Assembly: GCA_016213865.1 (NCBI GenBank)
Contig: JACQZL010000247.1
Span: 1-6,215, forward strand
Direction of reading: 5' to 3'
From: Candidatus Rifleibacteriota bacterium
GTDB taxonomy: Bacteria > UBP17 > UBA6191 > JACPRK01
Length of the DNA: 6,215 bases
Under the pieces are notes generated by a model. That model was not told the origin of the DNA. It saw nothing but the letters and a program-made list of their open reading frames with translations, and ran no database searches. Below, piece by piece: positions 1-5,970 of this stretch (position 1 is its first letter; the number at the start of each line of letters is the position of its first letter). The translations under genes were made by a program, and so were the position numbers.

Positions 1-152
1 ACCCTACTTCGCGTCTTCGCGTCTTCGCGTGAGATTCGTTTTCATACCAGAAGTGAAAACGGGCCATAGGGCTCTGGACCGTGGGGTAGACCGCACCCTC
101 CTTCGCGTCTTCGCGTCTTCGCGTCTTCGCGTGAGATCCGTTTTCATACCAG
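1..152. repeat. Duplicated unit with tandem CTTCGCGT octamers
   Basis: The octamer CTTCGCGT occurs three times head to tail at 7-30 and four times at 101-132. Each run is preceded by ACCCT (1-5 and 95-99) and followed by a near-identical 20-base tail that ends in TTTTCATACCAG (31-50 and 133-152, one mismatch, T/C). The two copies are therefore one unit of about 50-58 bases repeated with a 44-base spacer (51-94), and they differ mainly by one octamer. The spacer does not clearly repeat after copy 2. The array may continue left of the window. I see no coding potential here. Open frames across it are created by the 8-base periodicity, which avoids stops. Confidence 0.85.
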
Positions 153-203
153 GACGCAAAGAAGGTCCTCTTGATCAGCACTTCCTGGCGTGTTGCGTCC
201 TGG
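149..203. repeat. 11-base inverted repeat
   Basis: CCAGGACGCAA at 149-159 is the exact reverse complement of TTGCGTCCTGG at 193-203, with a 33-base loop. It begins inside the tail of the second octamer unit. The right arm is followed by further GCGT-rich words (to about 216). It could be the edge of a small non-autonomous repeat element or an RNA stem. No function can be assigned from the sequence. Confidence 0.55.
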
Positions 204-350
204 CGTCTTTGCGTTTGGTCCTCTCTGCCCCATGATCCGGGGACGCTCCCCGAGGCCGAGCCACCTGCACCCGAAGCCGGGAAGGGCAGCGCGAAGAGGT
301 TCCGCGCCTCTTCCCTGGTGCGCCCGGTCTCTTCGTGCCCTCGTGGTCAA
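153..350. other. Non-coding tail region with small hairpins
   Basis: No gene is visible between the octamer units and the end of the downstream methyltransferase. The stretch holds degenerate GCGTC/TTTGCGT words (186-216), a perfect 6-base stem with a 3-base loop at 238-252 (CGGGGA / TCCCCG), a 7-base stem at 293-313 (GAAGAGG / CCTCTTC), and one more CTTCGTG-CCCTCGTG word at 331-345 that resembles those in the 1944-2167 gap. None of the hairpins is followed by a T-run on either strand, so they are not convincing intrinsic terminators. Confidence 0.5.
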
Positions 351-365
351 GGCCCGTCGCGGGCC
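351..365 (-). terminator. Possible 3'-end hairpin after methyltransferase 1
   Basis: GGCCCG (351-356) and CGGGCC (360-365) form a perfect 6-base GC stem with a 3-base loop, starting at the last base of the TAG stop codon of the methyltransferase gene. On the minus strand the stem is followed only by TTGACC, so the U-tract of a classical intrinsic terminator is missing. It may act as a weak terminator or a 3'-end stabiliser, or it may be chance in GC-rich DNA. Confidence 0.3.
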
Positions 366-1135
366 TAGGCCGGCTTGAAGGCCGAGAAGATCGCCCAGCG
401 CCACCGGTCCCGGATCTCGGTCTCGGAGACCGTGATGCCGCGCAGCTCGACCACCTCGGGCGGGGCCTCGCGGTAGAGCCGGAAGACCTCTTCGCTCTGG
501 GCCCGTGCTTCGGGGCTGTCCATCCAGGCGCAGATCGACTCCCAGAGGAAGTAGTCCGTGACCGTCAGGTTCTGGAAGCCCGGCCGGTGGATCAGTTCGG
601 CCAGCACCTCTTCGACGAAGAAGTTGCGCGCCAGCGGCTGCTTGGCCCGGTTGACCTTCTCCCACCAGGCCGCGTCGGTCGCGCCGTAGGGAATCCGGTG
701 CGTGAGCAGCAACTGGCCGCCGGGCTCGAGGACTCGGAACATCTCTCGAATCGCCTTCGCCGGGTCGGGGACGAAGTGCAAGGCCTGCCGGTTGACCACG
801 AGGCCGAACGAGGCATCCGGAAAGGGCAGCGCCTCGCAGGAACCCTGGTGGACCTCGTCGAGCCTCTCGCGGGCGGTTTCGAGCATCTTCGCGGTCAGGT
901 CGAGGCCCACTCGCCGGCCGACCAGACCCTTGAAGGCGCCCCCCACGGCCCCGGTCCCGCAGCAGACGTCGAGCAGCACGGCGTCGTGTCCCACGCGGCA
1001 CTGGTCCACGATCGCCTCGAGCATGCCCTCGTCTGCGATCCACGCCGAGACGTCGTCGTAGATGGGGGCGCGCTTGGTGAACTGTTCCTGGATCTTCTGG
1101 TCGCCTTCGGCGGGGTAAATGGCTGGAGCGGTCAT
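365..1135 (-). CDS. Class I SAM-dependent methyltransferase (paralogue 1)
   Basis: This 256-residue protein has the order of motifs of the UbiE/Methyltransf_11 group. Motif I is LLDVCCGTG (residues 54-62), where two cysteines replace the usual small residues. The post-I acidic residue is D79 in VGLDLT. Motif II is LPFPDASFGLVV (103-114) and motif III is RVLEPGGQLLL (134-144). The protein is expected to be soluble and to transfer a methyl group from S-adenosylmethionine to a small molecule, but the substrate is unknown. After the core comes an unassigned C-terminal part with PYG, AKQPLA (164-169) and a WRW...FKP ending (245-254), all shared with the upstream paralogue. The ATG start has GAGG four bases upstream and lies 13 bases after the previous gene's stop, so the two are very probably co-transcribed. 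It lacks clear similarity to ArsM-type arsenite methyltransferases beyond the fold. Confidence 0.9.
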   Translation of the reverse strand: MTAPAIYPAEGDQKIQEQFTKRAPIYDDVSAWIADEGMLEAIVDQCRVGHDAVLLDVCCGTGAVGGAFKGLVGRRVGLDLTAKMLETARERLDEVHQGSCEALPFPDASFGLVVNRQALHFVPDPAKAIREMFRVLEPGGQLLLTHRIPYGATDAAWWEKVNRAKQPLARNFFVEEVLAELIHRPGFQNLTVTDYFLWESICAWMDSPEARAQSEEVFRLYREAPPEVVELRGITVSETEIRDRWRWAIFSAFKPA

Positions 1136-1148
1136 GACGCCTCGTTTC

Positions 1149-1922
1149 TCACAACTCGTGAACCTGGATCTCCTGCCACGCCGGCTTGAAGCCGGACAGG
1201 ACGACCCAGCGCCAGCAGTCCCAGATCTCGCCGTTCTCGCGGACCTCGGCGGGGTGGACTGCCGTGACCTCGGGGGCCACGGTGCTATAGAGGTTTCGGA
1301 TAGTGTGCCGGGCCACCGGCGGAGTCTCGTGGGTGTCGATCCAGAGGTCGATCAGCTCCCAGAGGGGGTAGTCCCGGGCCGTGAGGTTGCGGAAGCCGGC
1401 GGCCTCCATCATGTCGCGCAGGTCTTCCTCGGTGTAGAACCGGGTCGCGAGGGGTTGCTTGGCCCGGAAGATCTGCTCCATCCACGGCTTGTCCACAGGG
1501 CCGTACGGCACGATGTGGCCGTAGAGGATCTGCGCCCCGGGCCGGGCCACGCGGAACATCTCCTGGACGGCCTGGCCGGGATGCTCCAGCAGGTGCCAGG
1601 CCTCCCGGCTGATGACGACGTCGAAGGTGTCGTCCGGGAAGGGCATCTCGTACACGGACCCCTGGTAGCAGCGGTCGAGCTTCTGCACGGCCTGCTCGAG
1701 CATCGCCTCGGTGAGGTCCAGGCCGACGAGCATCCTCACGCGGTCGCGGAACGCCCCGCCGACGATGCCGGTCCCGCAGCAGACGTCCAGCAAGACCGAG
1801 TCCGGCGGCATCTGGCAGGAATCCACATAGGTCTGGAGCAAGCCGGGATCGGCAATCCAGCTCGCTGAGCGTTCGAAGGTCGGGGCCCGGAGAGTGAACT
1901 GGGACTGGATGCGCTGTTCCAT
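1149..1922 (-). CDS. Class I SAM-dependent methyltransferase (paralogue 2)
   Basis: This is a tandem paralogue of the next gene, 257 residues from the ATG at 1922. A GTG at 1943 would add seven residues (MPYNGPP) with no counterpart in the paralogue, and neither start has a strong Shine-Dalgarno. I prefer the ATG because the shared N-terminal pattern IQ-x-QFT-x-RAP begins just after it. Motif I is LLDVCCGTG, followed by VGLDLTEAML, MPFPDDTFDVV, and RVARPGAQIL at the motif III position. The C-terminal half shares HxVPYG/HRIPYG, AKQPLA, the xDYxLWE motif and the WRW...FKP ending with its neighbour. The product is probably a soluble small-molecule methyltransferase of unknown substrate. The two copies may methylate successive intermediates, form a heterodimer, or reflect a recent duplication. 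A gene of the upstream cluster ends 225-245 bases before this start, so it may have its own promoter. Confidence 0.88.
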   Translation of the reverse strand: MEQRIQSQFTLRAPTFERSASWIADPGLLQTYVDSCQMPPDSVLLDVCCGTGIVGGAFRDRVRMLVGLDLTEAMLEQAVQKLDRCYQGSVYEMPFPDDTFDVVISREAWHLLEHPGQAVQEMFRVARPGAQILYGHIVPYGPVDKPWMEQIFRAKQPLATRFYTEEDLRDMMEAAGFRNLTARDYPLWELIDLWIDTHETPPVARHTIRNLYSTVAPEVTAVHPAEVRENGEIWDCWRWVVLSGFKPAWQEIQVHEL

Positions 1923-1943
1923 AGGGGGCCCATTGTAGGGCAC

Positions 1944-2167
1944 CCGCCGCCCGGTTGCCAGCGCAAGAGTCGCAGGGAGAGCGATGCAGACAAGTGGGGG
2001 GCCGCATCACTGCGAAGGCACGAGGAGACCGAACCCCGAAGGCACGAAGGACGCGAAGAGCGGCACAAAGGGCTTCCTTCGATCAGGCCTTTCTTCGTGC
2101 AGTCCTTTGGGCTTTCGGGTCTTCGTGGTTCTGCCGCCGCTCACGCCTCCCCGCCAGCAGCACCGTT
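1944..2167. repeat. Intergenic imperfect long inverted repeat of CTTCGTG words
   Basis: The gap between the Lgt-like gene and the methyltransferase pair contains two arms that can pair. The left arm (2019-2049) carries CACGA, CCGAA and GCACGAAG. The right arm (2093-2127) carries CTTCGTGC, TTCGG and TCGTG in the complementary order. The 8-base core GCACGAAG (2042-2049) / CTTCGTGC (2093-2100) is exact, as are CCGAA (2029-2033) / TTCGG (2114-2118) and CACGA (2019-2023) / TCGTG (2123-2127). The words resemble those at 7-132 and 331-345. The gap must also hold any promoter for the methyltransferases, but I see no convincing -35/-10 pair on the minus strand. Confidence 0.6.
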
Positions 2168-2878
2168 TCAGGCCGGCCGCGGCCGGCGATCGGCCAGCCA
2201 GAGCGCCACGAACAGGGGGAAGAGCGCTGCCGCCGCGAGTTGATAGCCCGTCAGACCGAGCACGAGTCGCGGCTCGGGCCGCAGGATCTCCGTTGCGAAC
2301 CGGAAGCCAAGGTAGGCCAGTAGGTACAGCTTCATCAACTGTCTGGGAAAGAGCCCCCGTTGCTTCAGGGCGGCCAGCGCCACCGCCGCGGTCAGGTGGA
2401 AGACAAACTCGTAGACCTGGGTCGGATGGCGGTGCACGCCGTCGCCGAAGTCCATCCCCCAGGGCAGTGCCGTGGGTACGCCGAAGCAGCACCCACCCAC
2501 GAGGCAACCCAGGCGACCGACGGCAATCGCGGCCGCCACGGGGACCACGAAACTGTCGCCCGTCTTGAGCCGCAGGCCCAGCGACCACTTCGCGGCCTCG
2601 ACCCCGAAGTAGCCGCCCACCAGGCCGCCCAAGATGGTCTTGTGCGTCTCGAACAGGGCCACTCCGAGTGAGAGGCGGTCCGCGGCCAACAGCCAGAACG
2701 GGAGCTTGGCACCCAGGATCGCGCCGGCCAGCGCGGCCACCGAGAGCGCCCGCCGCTCCCGCGTGGTCAACGGCAGTTCGTGCTGCCGGTCCCGGCCCAG
2801 CCACCACGCCGTCGCCAGCGCGCCCAGCATCACCACCGGGTAGGCCAGGGAGGAGACGTGGCCCACCGCGGCCGTCAC
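2168..2878 (-). CDS. Lgt-like (prolipoprotein diacylglyceryl transferase family) membrane protein
   Basis: This is a 236-residue polytopic membrane protein, shorter than typical Lgt (about 290 in E. coli). Family features are an early GGLVGGYFG glycine segment (84-92), GRLGCLVGGCCFG (121-133), HRHPTQVYE (149-157) and YLGFRFATEILRPEP (189-203). True Lgt moves diacylglycerol from phosphatidylglycerol to the lipobox cysteine, using a signature GRxGNFxNxExxG and a histidine before the glycine segment. Here the signature asparagines and glutamate become C125, G129 and C130, and leucine (L83) precedes GG. It therefore belongs to the Lgt-related group with a GC...GCC signature, and true lipoprotein lipidation is doubtful. 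It may act on another lipid-linked substrate. The start is GTG at 2878, ten bases after the upstream stop, with AAGG-type purines between, so translation is probably coupled to the zinc-ribbon gene. Confidence 0.8.
   Translation of the reverse strand: MTAAVGHVSSLAYPVVMLGALATAWWLGRDRQHELPLTTRERRALSVAALAGAILGAKLPFWLLAADRLSLGVALFETHKTILGGLVGGYFGVEAAKWSLGLRLKTGDSFVVPVAAAIAVGRLGCLVGGCCFGVPTALPWGMDFGDGVHRHPTQVYEFVFHLTAAVALAALKQRGLFPRQLMKLYLLAYLGFRFATEILRPEPRLVLGLTGYQLAAAALFPLFVALWLADRRPRPA
2172..2187. repeat. Perfect 16-base GC palindrome at the end of the Lgt-like gene
   Basis: GCCGGCCGCGGCCGGC is its own reverse complement. It covers the codons just before the stop of the Lgt-like gene. In the minus-strand transcript it could fold into a short all-GC hairpin next to the stop codon. 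No T-run follows (the next bases read CTGAAACGG), so termination is only a possibility. Confidence 0.6.
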
Positions 2879-2888
2879 CCGCCGACCT

Positions 2889-3500
2889 TCACTTGCCGAC
2901 CGCCAGGCACGTGACAGCCAGGACCATGATCAGCAGGAGGAACAGCCCGATCATCGTGAAGAATATCGTGACGGCCTTGCCGGCCACCCTCAGAACGAGG
3001 TCCAACACGCTCAGCCTGCCGTCGTCCAGGTCCTTACCCTTTGCCCCGCGGCCGAACAACGGCACTTCCGAGCAGATCGCCGGGATCAGCACGAGGGCCA
3101 GCAGCAGGCCCGGACCCGATAGTGCCAGCACCCCCAGGACCAGCACGCCCATCGCGGCCAGCAGAATGGGTTGAGTGCGGTTCAGGTCGCGCTGCGAAGA
3201 GGCCTGGGACGAGTACTCGACCCGGGTGGCTGTCCGGCGGAGAGGTTGCGGGGCGACGAGAGCCTGGACTTTCCTGGTCGGACCCGCATGGTCGAGGGAC
3301 GTCTCGCAGAGCCAGCAATTCGGTGGCGTGAGCACGAGAGCGCCGCAGGCCCGGCACCGGCGGGGCCCGGGCGCGGCCCCTGCTTGGTGGCCGCCGCCCG
3401 GAGCGTCGCTCCCCGGACGCGTGTCGTCGGGCCGCTCGTTGCCCGGGGCGGCAACGGGCTCGGGCCGCTCATTGCCCTGGGTGGTTCTGTCGTCGCTCAT
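2889..3500 (-). CDS. Zinc-ribbon membrane protein of unknown function
   Basis: The 203-residue product has three parts. Residues 1-47 are hydrophilic, low-complexity and rich in P, G, R and D, with GNERP twice (9-13 and 20-24). A compact zinc ribbon follows: C49-x2-C52 and C62-x2-C65, inside CRACGALVL and NCWLCETSL. After a basic linker, hydrophobic segments at about 111-127, 130-145 and 172-200 make it an integral membrane protein, with a charged loop (KGKDLDDGR) between them. I chose the ATG at 3500 because it overlaps the upstream stop as ATGA and has AAGGGGG six bases upstream. An upstream in-frame start at 3539 would add 13 basic residues lying inside the previous gene. The role is unknown. 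Zinc-ribbon-plus-helices proteins often serve as small envelope scaffolds, but that is only analogy. Tight coupling to the preceding membrane-protein gene suggests the two products are partners. Confidence 0.82.
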   Translation of the reverse strand: MSDDRTTQGNERPEPVAAPGNERPDDTRPGSDAPGGGHQAGAAPGPRRCRACGALVLTPPNCWLCETSLDHAGPTRKVQALVAPQPLRRTATRVEYSSQASSQRDLNRTQPILLAAMGVLVLGVLALSGPGLLLALVLIPAICSEVPLFGRGAKGKDLDDGRLSVLDLVLRVAGKAVTIFFTMIGLFLLLIMVLAVTCLAVGK

Positions 3501-4231
3501 GCCGCGCCCCCTTCCCCGGCGGTCGGGCTTGCCGCGCACTCATCGGCCAGGTTGCGCATCCGCCGGATCGTCTGGCCCAGGCACAGGCCGGTCATGGCCA
3601 GCGCCAGCAGGAACAGCACCTGGTGGTACCGCGGGACCCGCAGCGCTTCGCGGTACCACCGGGCATTCGCGAGCAGGACGAGGTACCCGAACATCGAGGC
3701 TCCGGTCGCGAACCGGACCAGCGGCGGGTCGAGCCGCAGACCGGCCAGGTTGACCAGGTAGAAGTAGCCCACGAGCAAGGGGCTCCTGGGCCCGTCCGCC
3801 AGCAGCAACACCGCTGTCATCAGGCAGATGTCGCAGGCGGTCGACAGGACCTTGAGCTTCGAAGGGAACACCTGCCTCCGGAGGGCGAGCGAGACGAGCC
3901 AGGCGAGCATGATCCAGACGACACAAAGGGCCGTCATCGTCGTGTGAAACGAGGTGTCCACCGACGCAACCTTCGGGTACTGGAGGACGCCCAGGTCCAC
4001 GCCGTGGTAGTTGGCCAGCTCGACGAGGTAGAAGGCGCAGACCGCCAGCACTCGCAGCAAGTTGGCCCGGGCCTCGCCCTCGAACTCCTGCCAGCGCCCG
4101 GCGATGAGCCGCCTGCGCTCGTAGTCGGGCCCGACCGGGTCCGGGCCTGGCTCGGGTGCGGCGCGCAAGCCCGCATCGCCAGTGGCGTCGCGGCCCGCCT
4201 GGGCGGTGCCAGTGCGTTCATCGGTCTGCAT
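3497..4231 (-). CDS. Six-helix integral membrane protein of unknown function
   Basis: The 244-residue protein starts with a hydrophilic, alanine/proline-rich cytoplasmic-like stretch (1-37). A basic segment follows (YERRRLIAGRWQEF, 37-50), then about six hydrophobic helices near 57-73, 98-117, 128-145, 152-166, 173-188 and 202-222, and a short tail. Recognisable spots are NYHGVDLGVLQYP (74-86), RRQVFP (118-123) and a strongly polar inter-helix motif ADGPRSPLL (145-153). There is no output domain, so if it resembles the sensory membrane module of a larger signalling protein, it stands alone here. I associate this layout loosely with Planctomycetota proteins, from memory only. The ATG has an excellent Shine-Dalgarno, AGGAG, seven bases upstream. 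The stop overlaps the next start as ATGA. It contains an unusual internal 12-base inverted repeat (3622-3660). Confidence 0.82.
   Translation of the reverse strand: MQTDERTGTAQAGRDATGDAGLRAAPEPGPDPVGPDYERRRLIAGRWQEFEGEARANLLRVLAVCAFYLVELANYHGVDLGVLQYPKVASVDTSFHTTMTALCVVWIMLAWLVSLALRRQVFPSKLKVLSTACDICLMTAVLLLADGPRSPLLVGYFYLVNLAGLRLDPPLVRFATGASMFGYLVLLANARWYREALRVPRYHQVLFLLALAMTGLCLGQTIRRMRNLADECAASPTAGEGGAA
3622..3660. repeat. 12-base perfect inverted repeat inside the six-helix gene
   Basis: GGTGGTACCGCG (3622-3633) is the exact reverse complement of CGCGGTACCACC (3649-3660), with a 15-base loop. The arms encode parts of RWYR and RYHQ, between the fifth and sixth hydrophobic segments. It could form a stable mRNA stem within a coding region. 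It may be fortuitous or may slow ribosomes at a helix boundary. Confidence 0.7.
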
Positions 4232-4238
4232 ACGCGTT

Positions 4239-4243
4239 CTCCT
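4239..4243 (-). promoter_or_regulatory. Strong Shine-Dalgarno AGGAG
   Basis: On the minus strand AGAGGAGA stands before the ATG at 4231, with AGGAG exactly seven bases from it. It is the best ribosome binding site in the window. It indicates that the six-helix gene is translated independently and not by coupling to the gene 43 bases upstream. Confidence 0.75.
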
Positions 4244-4274
4244 CTGCCGAGTTTCGCTGCAACCTTAGCACTTC

Positions 4275-5099
4275 TCACGCTCTCGGGAGAGCGTCGCGCG
4301 CTCCCCGTGCCTCGTCCGAGAGCGGCCAGATCCACACCAGGAAGACGACCATCAGGAACGCCTCCAGCACTTCCTCGAAGACGGTCGTGAAGACGACGTT
4401 CGGATGATAGCCGTTGATCAGGCCTATGCGGAACATCGCGAACGAGAGCGCCCCGAGCCCCAGAGAGGTCAGCTTCCAGGCCGTGTCCCCGAGCTCCCGC
4501 AGCACCAGGACCCACCCGGACGCGGCCAAGAACCCGGCGGCCGCCAGGGCCGGAAAGACCAACTGCTGCAGGACGCAGAGGGCCGACGTCCGGTCGTAGG
4601 CGTACCCTCCGACGACGCGCCCCATGAGACCGGCCGCCAGGTAGGTACCGTGGACGATCGGCGTGGTCAGCATCGTCATCCCCGCGAGCAAGCTCCCGCC
4701 GCAGAGCAGCAGGACCGGAAACCGCCCGCACCGCATCGCGGCCCGGCAATCGATCGGCTCCATCACGCATCCGGGTCGGGCCGGGCAGTCGTGGCGCAGA
4801 CAGCCGACACGACGCCATCCGTGCCGCACCAGCCCGTAGCACCAGAGCCCGAAGGCCAGCATCATGCAGACGTCGTGGATCGCCTCGCCCCCGAAGGTCA
4901 TCCCCTTCACCACGTACACGTCGCGCGCGCAGGTCAGCTCGCCGGCGGCGAAGACCGCGGTCCCGAGCAGGACCATCCGGAAGACGGCGACGTGTCGCAG
5001 GGTCCACAACCGGCTGAGGAGAAGCCCCGCCAGGAGCAGAACCACCGGCTTCAAGACGACACCCTGGACCCAGTTGGCAATCAGCATGGCTTCAGACAC
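4275..5099 (-). CDS. Polytopic membrane protein with a cysteine-rich loop
   Basis: This 274-residue protein has about seven or eight hydrophobic segments (near 8-30, 37-54, 73-92, 127-147, 150-163, 173-200, 208-228, 238-260). Between the third and fourth lies a 25-residue hydrophilic loop with five cysteines: C100-x4-C105-x5-C111-x6-C118-x5-C124. Further cysteines sit in or near helices (C57, C78, C87, C133, C175). Helix-flanking polar residues include E54, D60, E72, H75 and EE at 242-243. I do not recognise the family. The loop could bind a metal or Fe-S cluster or form disulfides. The GTG start at 5099 overlaps the permease stop by eight bases. An ATG at 5087, seven bases after the second base of the permease stop, is an alternative giving 270 residues. 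Gene coupling implies co-function with the permease. The final codons contain a perfect 7-base hairpin. Confidence 0.8.
   Translation of the reverse strand: MSEAMLIANWVQGVVLKPVVLLLAGLLLSRLWTLRHVAVFRMVLLGTAVFAAGELTCARDVYVVKGMTFGGEAIHDVCMMLAFGLWCYGLVRHGWRRVGCLRHDCPARPGCVMEPIDCRAAMRCGRFPVLLLCGGSLLAGMTMLTTPIVHGTYLAAGLMGRVVGGYAYDRTSALCVLQQLVFPALAAAGFLAASGWVLVLRELGDTAWKLTSLGLGALSFAMFRIGLINGYHPNVVFTTVFEEVLEAFLMVVFLVWIWPLSDEARGARDALPRA
4277..4294 (-). terminator. Possible attenuating hairpin at a gene end
   Basis: ACGCTCT (4277-4283) and AGAGCGT (4288-4294) form a perfect 7-base stem with a 4-base loop. It overlaps the stop codon of the cysteine-rich membrane protein gene, and the next minus-strand bases are GAGAAGTG, not a T-run. 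It sits just before the widest gap inside the six-gene run, so it might reduce read-through to the downstream trio or mark an mRNA processing site. Confidence 0.35.
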
Positions 5100-5970
5100 C
5101 CCACGGGGCGGCCCACGAGATGGCCAGCCCGGCCGCCGTGAACAGGACGTAGACCGTCAGCGCGTACAGGAAGAGAAGCTCCTTTTTAAAGACGCGGCTG
5201 AGCAAGAGGAAGCTGGGCACCCCCACCCCGGAGGCCGCCATCATGAAGGAGAAGACCACGCCGGTGTCGGCCCCCGCCGAAAGGAGGAGCTGGCCGATCG
5301 GGAGCAGCATCCCGAGGTCCGCGTAGAGCAGTCCGCCCAGGAGGACGACCGCCGGGATGGCCAGGACCGGCTCGTTCGAAGAGGCCACGAGCAGCTCTCG
5401 CGCGGGCATCCAGCCCTTCAACAGCGCAGCGAGAACGGCGGCCACGACCAGGACCGGCAGCAGCGAGCGCAACATCCCGGCGTACTGGCGGTTGACTTCC
5501 CCCAGGGTGAAGCGAGTCGGCCCGTCCTCGGGCAGATAGAGGACCTCGATCAGATAGCGTCTGAGCCCGGAGTGCGAGAGCAAGATGCCGCCGAGCACGG
5601 CGATCGCGAGACACGCCCCGACATAGAGCAGCGTGAGCCGCCATCCGAAGAGGGCAACGAAGAGGGCGACGGCGGGCGGGTTGACGGTCGGAGACGCGAT
5701 GAGGAACGAGACCGCGCAGCCCAGCGGAAGCTCGCTCTCGAGGAGGACCACGAAGACGGGGACCGTCGTGCAACTGCAGAAGGGGGTGACGGCGCCGGCC
5801 AGCGCCGCGGCGAGATACCCCGAGAAGCCCCGCCCCTCGCCGAACCAGGCGGCCGGGTCCCGGCCCTCGAGGCGAGACCTGATGAAGACCGCGAGAAGGA
5901 CGACGACCCAGTACAGGACCAGCATCCCCCCCAGGAAACGGAAGAAGTAGCCCCAGTCGAAGCTGCTCAC
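5092..5970 (-). CDS. YraQ/ArsP-type (DUF318) permease
   Basis: The 292-residue inner-membrane permease has about eight hydrophobic helices (near 8-30, 52-72, 82-108, 113-133, 166-186, 203-224, 236-258, 266-288). The family signature is clear: TPFCSCTTVPVF (62-73) followed by SFLIASPTVNPP (88-99). A second-half counterpart reads FSFMMAASGVGVPSF (240-254). DUF318 members include ArsP, which exports trivalent organoarsenicals, but most have unknown substrates, and the C-S-C motif may engage thiophilic ions. A longer frame exists up to 6201, but its first 77 codons are out-of-frame translation of the upstream radical SAM gene. The GTG at 5970 overlaps that gene's stop as GTGA and begins MSSFDWGYFF, which makes it the natural start. 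It overlaps the following membrane-protein gene by eight bases. No ArsR-type regulator or thioredoxin-like partner is visible in the window. Confidence 0.9.
   Translation of the reverse strand: MSSFDWGYFFRFLGGMLVLYWVVVLLAVFIRSRLEGRDPAAWFGEGRGFSGYLAAALAGAVTPFCSCTTVPVFVVLLESELPLGCAVSFLIASPTVNPPAVALFVALFGWRLTLLYVGACLAIAVLGGILLSHSGLRRYLIEVLYLPEDGPTRFTLGEVNRQYAGMLRSLLPVLVVAAVLAALLKGWMPARELLVASSNEPVLAIPAVVLLGGLLYADLGMLLPIGQLLLSAGADTGVVFSFMMAASGVGVPSFLLLSRVFKKELLFLYALTVYVLFTAAGLAISWAAPWGV

Noticed and set aside
1..152. Possible CRISPR array
   Set aside because: Only two units, the repeat contains variable octamer counts, and it lies in a word-repeat context; no cas genes are visible.
29..235. Small plus-strand open frame across the octamers
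   Set aside because: The frame arises from the stop-free 8-base periodicity; composition is arginine-rich and repeat-derived.
335..1189. Plus-strand open frame opposite methyltransferase 1
   Set aside because: Antisense shadow; the minus strand shows all methyltransferase motifs.
365..1922. Arsenite methyltransferase (ArsM) assignment suggested by the ArsP-type permease
   Set aside because: The general motifs fit the UbiE-like group, I cannot match the conserved ArsM cysteine triad, and the genes are separated from the permease cluster by a repeat-bearing gap.
1944..2000. Sigma-54-like promoter (TGGCA at the minus-strand start region)
   Set aside because: TGGCAAC is present but the TTGC half at the correct spacing is absent.
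3501..3539. N-terminal extension of the zinc-ribbon protein to 3539
   Set aside because: The 13 extra residues are basic translation of the upstream gene's end, and the ATG at 3500 has a Shine-Dalgarno and ATGA coupling.
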